From Alopecurus myosuroides (lineage: Eukaryota; Streptophyta; Magnoliopsida; Poales; Poaceae), in the NCBI GenBank assembly GCA_028641055.1, contig CM054058.1, forward strand, positions 86,749,927 to 86,813,926: a DNA stretch of 64,000 nt, read 5' to 3'. The position numbers and the translations under genes are program-made. This document shows positions 59,106 to 64,000 of the stretch, in pieces. Each line of letters begins with the position of its first letter. Positions within the stretch are counted from its first letter, which is position 1. Below the pieces are notes generated by a model. That model did not search any database. It saw nothing but the letters and a program-made list of their open reading frames with translations, and was not told the origin of the DNA.

Positions 59106-60483
59106 CCACTGGAAGAAAATAGGCCTTCAGGCCCGGTTCGCAAAGGCCATTAGTCCCGGCCGCGCAACCGGGACTAAATATGCGCGACTAAAGACCCCTC
59201 CCCCTATAGTCGCGCCACTTACGGACCGGGACTAAAGGCCCGTCCACGTGGGCGCCAGGAGTCCGTCGGGGCGGAGGACCTTTAGTCCCGGTTCTCGTGG
59301 CTAACCGGGACTGAAGGCCTCCTCCGCAGGTTTAGGGTTTTAGCCCCCCCTAAACCTGGTTTCTTTTTAATTTGTTTTGTTTTATTTCTTTTATATTTTA
59401 TTTTGTGTTTTATTTTAATTTTGATGAAGTTTCAGTACACATATATATTGTACGCTACTATATACATGCATATATGAAATTTCAAACAAGAAGAATTCAA
59501 TAGGAATATATAATATATATTCAATCTCGGGTGACCATATACAATTTCGAACAAGTTTCCATACACAATTACGATGGATATACACAACTTCGAACAAGTT
59601 TCAATCTAGGAGATGCATAAGGAAAAATCCTGCTAAGTCGTCTTGAATTGGTCTTCGTCGGACGTATAGTGTTCTCCTTTAGGATCGATGATATGCCTAA
59701 GGAAAAATCCTGCTATTTCCTCTTGAATTGGTCGGAAGCGAGCTTCTGGACGAAGCGTCCTCCGCAAGTTATTGAGACTCTTCCGCATGCTCTCCGACTT
59801 CTTCTTCTCACATGTTTCTTTCCGTATGTTCTAACAAACATAGTATCCACATAGATTGGTCCCCGGTGGCTGCTTATCCACACGAAGAAATTTTTTAAAT
59901 TCTAGCTGATGTTTGAATTGACCGACAATTTCTTTTGAGAACCGTTTCCAAACTCTACAGTGCAAACAAAATTAAATGAACAAGGGAGTTATTAGCTACT
60001 TCATATTAGGAAATGAACAAAAGAGACCGATCGATATAGAGCGCAAATGATTGAAAATAATTACCTTTGCAGTATTTTTCTCATGTCGATCCAAAGCTTT
60101 GGATCTGAATCCATAGAGTCCATGATAAAAACTGTGCAGGTGTGAAGTTCAATATTTAGCAGCATCCAGTGGAACCTGCGGACACGTTACATGCACAGTC
60201 ATGCATAACTTATCGATTAGACATACCATGCATGGAGTAAACAAAAGAGAATGGGCACAAGAGAGAAACACTCATCCAAAATGGTAAGGAAATAGAATAT
60301 GACTTTTGAGTTGATGTTTTCTAAGAAAATTGTACAAGTCTTTCTCCACGTCTAGGGGGGTGATATTGTAACACATGTCCATTAATGATTTGTGGGTCAA
60401 TGAACCCAACATCATGGATGTGTCTTATTTTGCATTCCCAAATCTTCGATCTGCATAATAGCGTACGCAACAATATAGTTATG

Positions 60484-60485
<2 letters not shown>

Positions 60486-60533
<48 letters not shown>
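60486..60533. repeat. TA microsatellite in a CACTA intron
   Basis: (TA)n of about 24 units within the intron between the 60576 and 60450 exons. Confidence 0.9.
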
Positions 60534-60536
<3 letters not shown>

Positions 60537-61397
60537 CAGGTAATGAAGAACGAGATGAGGTAGAAATAAATCACTTACATAACGTAGCAACTCAGGATAT
60601 ATTTGTCGAGGTCGCGCAGATTGAACAGCTGGAACAATTCACTCATCTCAACTGCTACAGAGTACTTTTTGGTGTGATGCTCCTCTGTAACATCCACATG
60701 AACATATTCTTTGTCGGACCATGATATGAAATTTTTGTACCAACGTAGCAGATTTTGCATTAGTGGTGGTAGACTCTTTTCCTGCGCAGGCTCGACGAGA
60801 GGCCCTTTCTTCACATATTGTAATGCTACCCCAGCCATTGGCGCATCGTCCAGGCCTAACAAGGCACGAAGAGACAAACCCATCTCGGACGCATTTTTCA
60901 TGGCAGTAGCTACAGTCAATCCCATTGTTGCCGCAGCTGCTCTGACCTCGGGGTCCTGTTCCGGACCGGCTTTCACTATGAGCGGGGGGATCGATTGTTT
61001 ACTCTACATCCCGAGCTAGTCAACTTGTTTCCCGCTTTTTTTTCCTTTCTTCTTTCTCCTCCATCAATATTTCTGCTTGCCTACGAAGTTCACTTTCATA
61101 GTCTTTAGGCAAATTCTTCTCGGCTTGGGACGGTGTCGACAAAAAACCCGTAGCCCACTTCTGTACCGACGGAGGGTATACTTCCTTGGGCTTAGGCTCC
61201 CTTAGCGCCTTCCGATCGGCCGACCATTTCTCATACTCAGCCTTCGCGGCCAATTTGGTTTCAGCATCACTAAGTTCCCAAGTCCTTGGGGGGATAGGCT
61301 TCAGTGATGGCTCCGGTACCCGTGTGGTCTTAGGTACATAAGCCTCCGGGTTAATAGTCCAAGAGCGGGTTTCCTTGCTATCCGTCTGCTTCTGTTT

Positions 61398-61557
61398 CTT
61401 CGCCGGAGGAGGAATGGGGGGCGACGGCTGCTTATCCGCCGGAGGAGGAATGGGGGACGACGACTGATTATCCGCCGGAGGAGGAATGGGGGGCGACGGC
61501 TGCTTATCCGCCGGAGGAGGATTGGGGGCGGCGGCTGCTTATCCGCCGGAGATCGTG
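61398..61557 (-). repeat. 36-bp minisatellite coding a Pro-rich linker
   Basis: Four to five units of CGCCGGAGGAGGA/TTGGGGG-type sequence at 36-base spacing. In the frame of the CACTA protein each encodes about 12 residues of the type PPPADKQPSPPI. The last unit (near 61540) carries indels that shift the frame. Confidence 0.85.
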
Positions 61558-62242
61558 GATCGGGGGACGGCGTCGAATGGCATAAAGGAGGCGTAGGTGA
61601 ACCAGCACCAACACCACCACCACCACCACCTGCACCATCGGAGGGGGGTGGACTTACTGGCCTTGGCGTCTCGCCTGGAAACACTATGTACTTCTTTTTC
61701 CATAGAATGAACTAGCGCTTGACATCTCCAAGTCTTCCCTCCCCTTCGGGTGTAGCTATGTCAATCTCCAGGTCCTCAAACACTTGGACTATGTCTTCCA
61801 CCGTGACACGAGCATAGCCATATGGAATGGGGTTGTTGTGGTGGAGTGCTCCAGGTGTATAGGGTAAAGCACTTCCGGTAGCTACCTTCGTGGAAATGTT
61901 CCCCACGGGATAATGCAGATCACATTCTTTCATCTCCTTTACATCATCCACGGGGTAGTGAGGCTTCGGTGCACGACTCTCGATCATTGGTGCATTAGCA
62001 CCTGCAGGCGGGGCCTCCGTGGAAGCCACGCTGCTTCTCCGCTGATGCTGGCTTCCGAGATCCGCTGCATGATCTTCATGCGGCCCTGCAGCCGCCGATG
62101 TTTCTTTCACAAGTATTCCCTGCACGGTGTGCTTCAACTCACTAACTTCCGATGCAAGCTTCGCCAGAAGATCTGCAGCCTGGTCCGTCTTTCTCTTACG
62201 GCTTCTGTAACAGTACGGGTCATTCTCCTGGGAAAACCCTAC

Positions 62243-62714
62243 TGATGGAGGGATGATAACCCGGTAGCCCAACGCCAAGGTGTAACTCGGCCCAAAGGAC
62301 GCTGCGCAAAGGCCCGGCCAAGGATGAAGGAGCTTCTAGAAGGCCCAAGATCGTAGGCCTGGTAACCCGGATTGTGGGTTCCGGTAAGGAAGTTTAGGGT
62401 TTTGTAAGCAGTGTCCGGGTAGGACTCAGAGTACGCCTTGGAGAACAGGCCAGGGATCCGGATGCTTTATAAGCCGGCCCCTAGGTTAGGTTGAGAGATC
62501 GAAGAGTTAGAACAAGATCGCTAGGTATCGAGTATCCAGTGTAATACGAGAGTTGGGATAATACATCTAGATCGGAGACACGGACTTGATTGCCGGCTAC
62601 CAGATCGTATATCATCATGTTTTTCCCTGAGCTAAACCCTCTCCCAAACACCAGAGTCGATTTGCCCCAAGACAAGTTACCCTTGGTAACGTCTGCCGTG
62701 TTTATCCCACGACA
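62243..62714 (+). mobile_element. Solo LTR inside the CACTA coding region
   Basis: 472 bp, TGATGGAGGGATG...TTTATCCCACGACA, flanked by a perfect 5-bp target duplication CCTAC (62238-62242 and 62715-62719). A TATA-like CTTTATAAGCCGG near 62466 gives plus orientation. The flanking CACTA protein reads continuously across it (MPWKVG | FSQENDPYC) once the LTR and one CCTAC copy are removed, so the insertion is defined to the base. No internal retrotransposon sequence remains. Confidence 0.9.
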
Positions 62715-63690
62715 CCTACTTTCCACGGCATTCTCCCTTTGCCTCGTATATGTCCTCCGTGTTCAGGATTCCCGAGGGCATGGGTCAGTGCGTCTCTCTC
62801 TCTATTGAATGTGATCAAGCCCTATTGAGCTTTGGCCATTGCGTCAATAAGGGCTTGGGTGGGAGCAAACGTTTTCTGCCGATGAACACACGCCCCTGTC
62901 TCCGGGTCTAGCGATCCCCCATGCCCGTACCACCACATTTTGGCTCTTTCGTCCTATCCCTCTGTACCTAGAGGGATTCCTCGCGCCCTCAGGCCGTCCT
63001 CCATCTTCTGCCACTTAGGCGCCAAAACGCGGTATCCTCCTGGCCCCATAACATGATGGTACTATTTCTTATCCGCATTAACCTTATTTTTTTCGATATT
63101 TCCTTGAAATGCTCCGATTTCTTCTGCGTCACAAATTCTGGCCAATCAGCTCTCAGTTTCTCATGTTGTCCAGTGAAAATCGGAGTCTTTCCCTTGTTGA
63201 CATATTCATGGAACAATTTTTTCTTGAAGTTCCGGAATGCTTCGGCCATCTTCTGAAGAGCGAACTCTTTGACTAGCCTCCTCCTCTGATGTCCACCCGG
63301 AACCTCGTTATCGAATTCATCTTTTTTGTTGTATTCCGGAGGTAGAATGAAATGTACCATAAGCTTTCTCCATAGATCCTTTTTCGTTCTCTTGTCGACA
63401 TAACTGAAACCAAGAGGTGCTTTCTTTGGCTCCTTCCATTCCTGGACGGTGATCGGGACGTTGTCTCTAACAATGACTCCGCATTGGTTGATAAACTTTG
63501 TGGTGTGCTGTAGGGGCTTGCCGGTTTCACCGACTGATTCGATGGTATATGTTTCTCCTTCTTTCATCGCCCTGGATTTGCCACGCTTTGTCGTACTCGA
63601 TCCGGCCGAGGGTTAAAATAAGATAGAGAGTCGCGCGCGTTAATGCATATGTATTCACATTTCAGTAAGTTTGTATCACGAGAGGCTCAA

Positions 63691-63711
63691 TGTATATATA
63701 TATATATATAC
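63691..63711. repeat. TA microsatellite at a CACTA splice donor
   Basis: (TA)n of about 10 units directly downstream (minus strand) of the first exon's GT donor. Confidence 0.85.
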
Positions 63712-64000
63712 CTCGCCGGAGGTGGTTGGTCTTTCAATTGGAGATCGTCGTTTGTCGACGGTTGACCTCCGTCAACAATGTCCATTCCTTCACCTTCTTG
63801 ATCATCGACAATGTCCGTTCCTTCACCTTCTTGATCATCAAGGTTCAGATAAGAAGAGACTACATCCTCTTCTTGCTCATCTTCTGGGCCCGGCACATAA
63901 GGGATCTCGTTGGCTATCATGCCGTATATAATACCTTCAGCCTCCTGATCCATAAGCGGCAAGGCTCTATTGTCCGCCATATGTCACTCCTGCAGACATG

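Larger units (their letters stand above)
59633..63980 (-). pseudogene. CACTA-encoded protein with Pro-rich linker and C48 (Ulp1-like) cysteine-peptidase domain
   Basis: Minus-strand exons: 63712-63980 (ATG 63978; acidic, donor GAG|GTATAT), about 62715-63600, 60576-62237, about 60285-60450, 60066-60175 and 59633-59954 (stop TAG at 59633). N-terminal domain motifs include QKMAEAFRNFKKKLFHEYVN, then GPGGYRV and WWYGHGGSLDP. After the solo LTR the frame resumes with Lys/Arg-rich sequence, then NNPIPYGYARV and a Pro-rich repeat linker. The last exons hold the peptidase: FIDPQIINGHVL, then the His of HWMLL, the Asp of MDSMDSDP, a Gln, and the Cys of PPGTNLCGYYV, the usual H-D-Q-C set of Ulp1-type SUMO/ubiquitin-like proteases. 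Such peptidases occur in many plant CACTA and MULE elements, and their transposition role is not established. Frame breaks occur near 63008, 61713 (TAG), 61550 and 61025, and one donor (near 60284) is altered, so this copy looks inactive although the catalytic residues remain. Confidence 0.75.
59106..64000 (-). mobile_element. Large CACTA (En/Spm) transposon, extends beyond the window
   Basis: The left boundary is CACTGGAAGAAAATAGGCC at 59106, a CACTG variant of the CACTA terminus. Subterminal repeats TTTAGTCCCGGTT and AACCGGGACTAAAGG follow in both orientations (59150-59320). Inside, on the minus strand, is a spliced ORF with a C48-peptidase domain. The 5' end lies right of 64000. A solo LTR (62243-62714) sits inside the coding sequence. 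Confidence 0.75.

Noticed and set aside
62243..62278. Start of a protein at about 62278 (MALGYRV...)
   Set aside because: These residues are encoded by the solo LTR. The true CACTA frame joins from 62715 to 62237.

Overview
This window is repeat-dominated chromosomal DNA from a flowering plant, most likely a pooid grass (wheat, barley, oat or ryegrass relatives). The evidence is stacked LTR retrotransposons with plant-type primer binding sites, grass-style CACTA transposons with subterminal repeats, long TA and GA microsatellites, spliced coding segments, and a plant PPR gene and a RING-H2 gene. No bacterial or organellar features, tRNA, rRNA or CRISPR array were found.

Layout. 1-629 is the 3' end of an Ac/Ds-like hAT element. 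670-20735 is a Tat-lineage Gypsy element (A, + strand): 5' LTR, gag, protease, RT, RNase H, integrase, then a spliced ORF on the opposite strand. That antisense gene is split by a full-length Copia element (12528-20399, TSD TCACC) inserted at a splice donor. Element A is then cut off at a scrambled junction against a truncated minus-strand Gypsy element (B, about 20780-24539). 24540-24757 is an element-A-type LTR-PBS-gag fragment, followed by a foldback sequence and CACTA remnants (24758-26200).

26241-39227 is a third Tat-type Gypsy element (C, minus strand), again with a spliced antisense ORF beyond integrase. Its pol is interrupted by a 3754-bp TG...CA sequence that looks like a very large solo LTR (28208-31961, TSD AAAGC/TAAGC). 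39228-48200 is old noncoding repeat sequence with one clear polypurine tract/LTR junction (42029-42820) and a possible unrecognised exon near 46.3 kb.

48211-58669 is the gene-like part: an intact single-exon RING-H2 gene, a poly(A)-tailed retroposon candidate, a decayed member of a repetitive protein family, a 3-kb AT-rich tandem array of ~69-bp monomers with a ~761-bp higher-order period, and a PPR gene cut short where it meets the array. 58798-64000 holds CACTA ends and much of a large CACTA transposon on the minus strand, whose spliced ORF ends in a C48 (Ulp1-like) cysteine-peptidase domain and is split by a 472-bp solo LTR (TSD CCTAC).

All retroelement ORFs are dead. Their premature stops are mainly TAG, as expected from decay of methylated CHG sites in Trp and Gln codons. 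The likely functional host gene is the RING-H2 gene. I found no convincing new defence or metabolic system. The most unusual structures are the higher-order tandem array, the spliced antisense genes in the Tat elements, and the several datable nested insertions and repair junctions.
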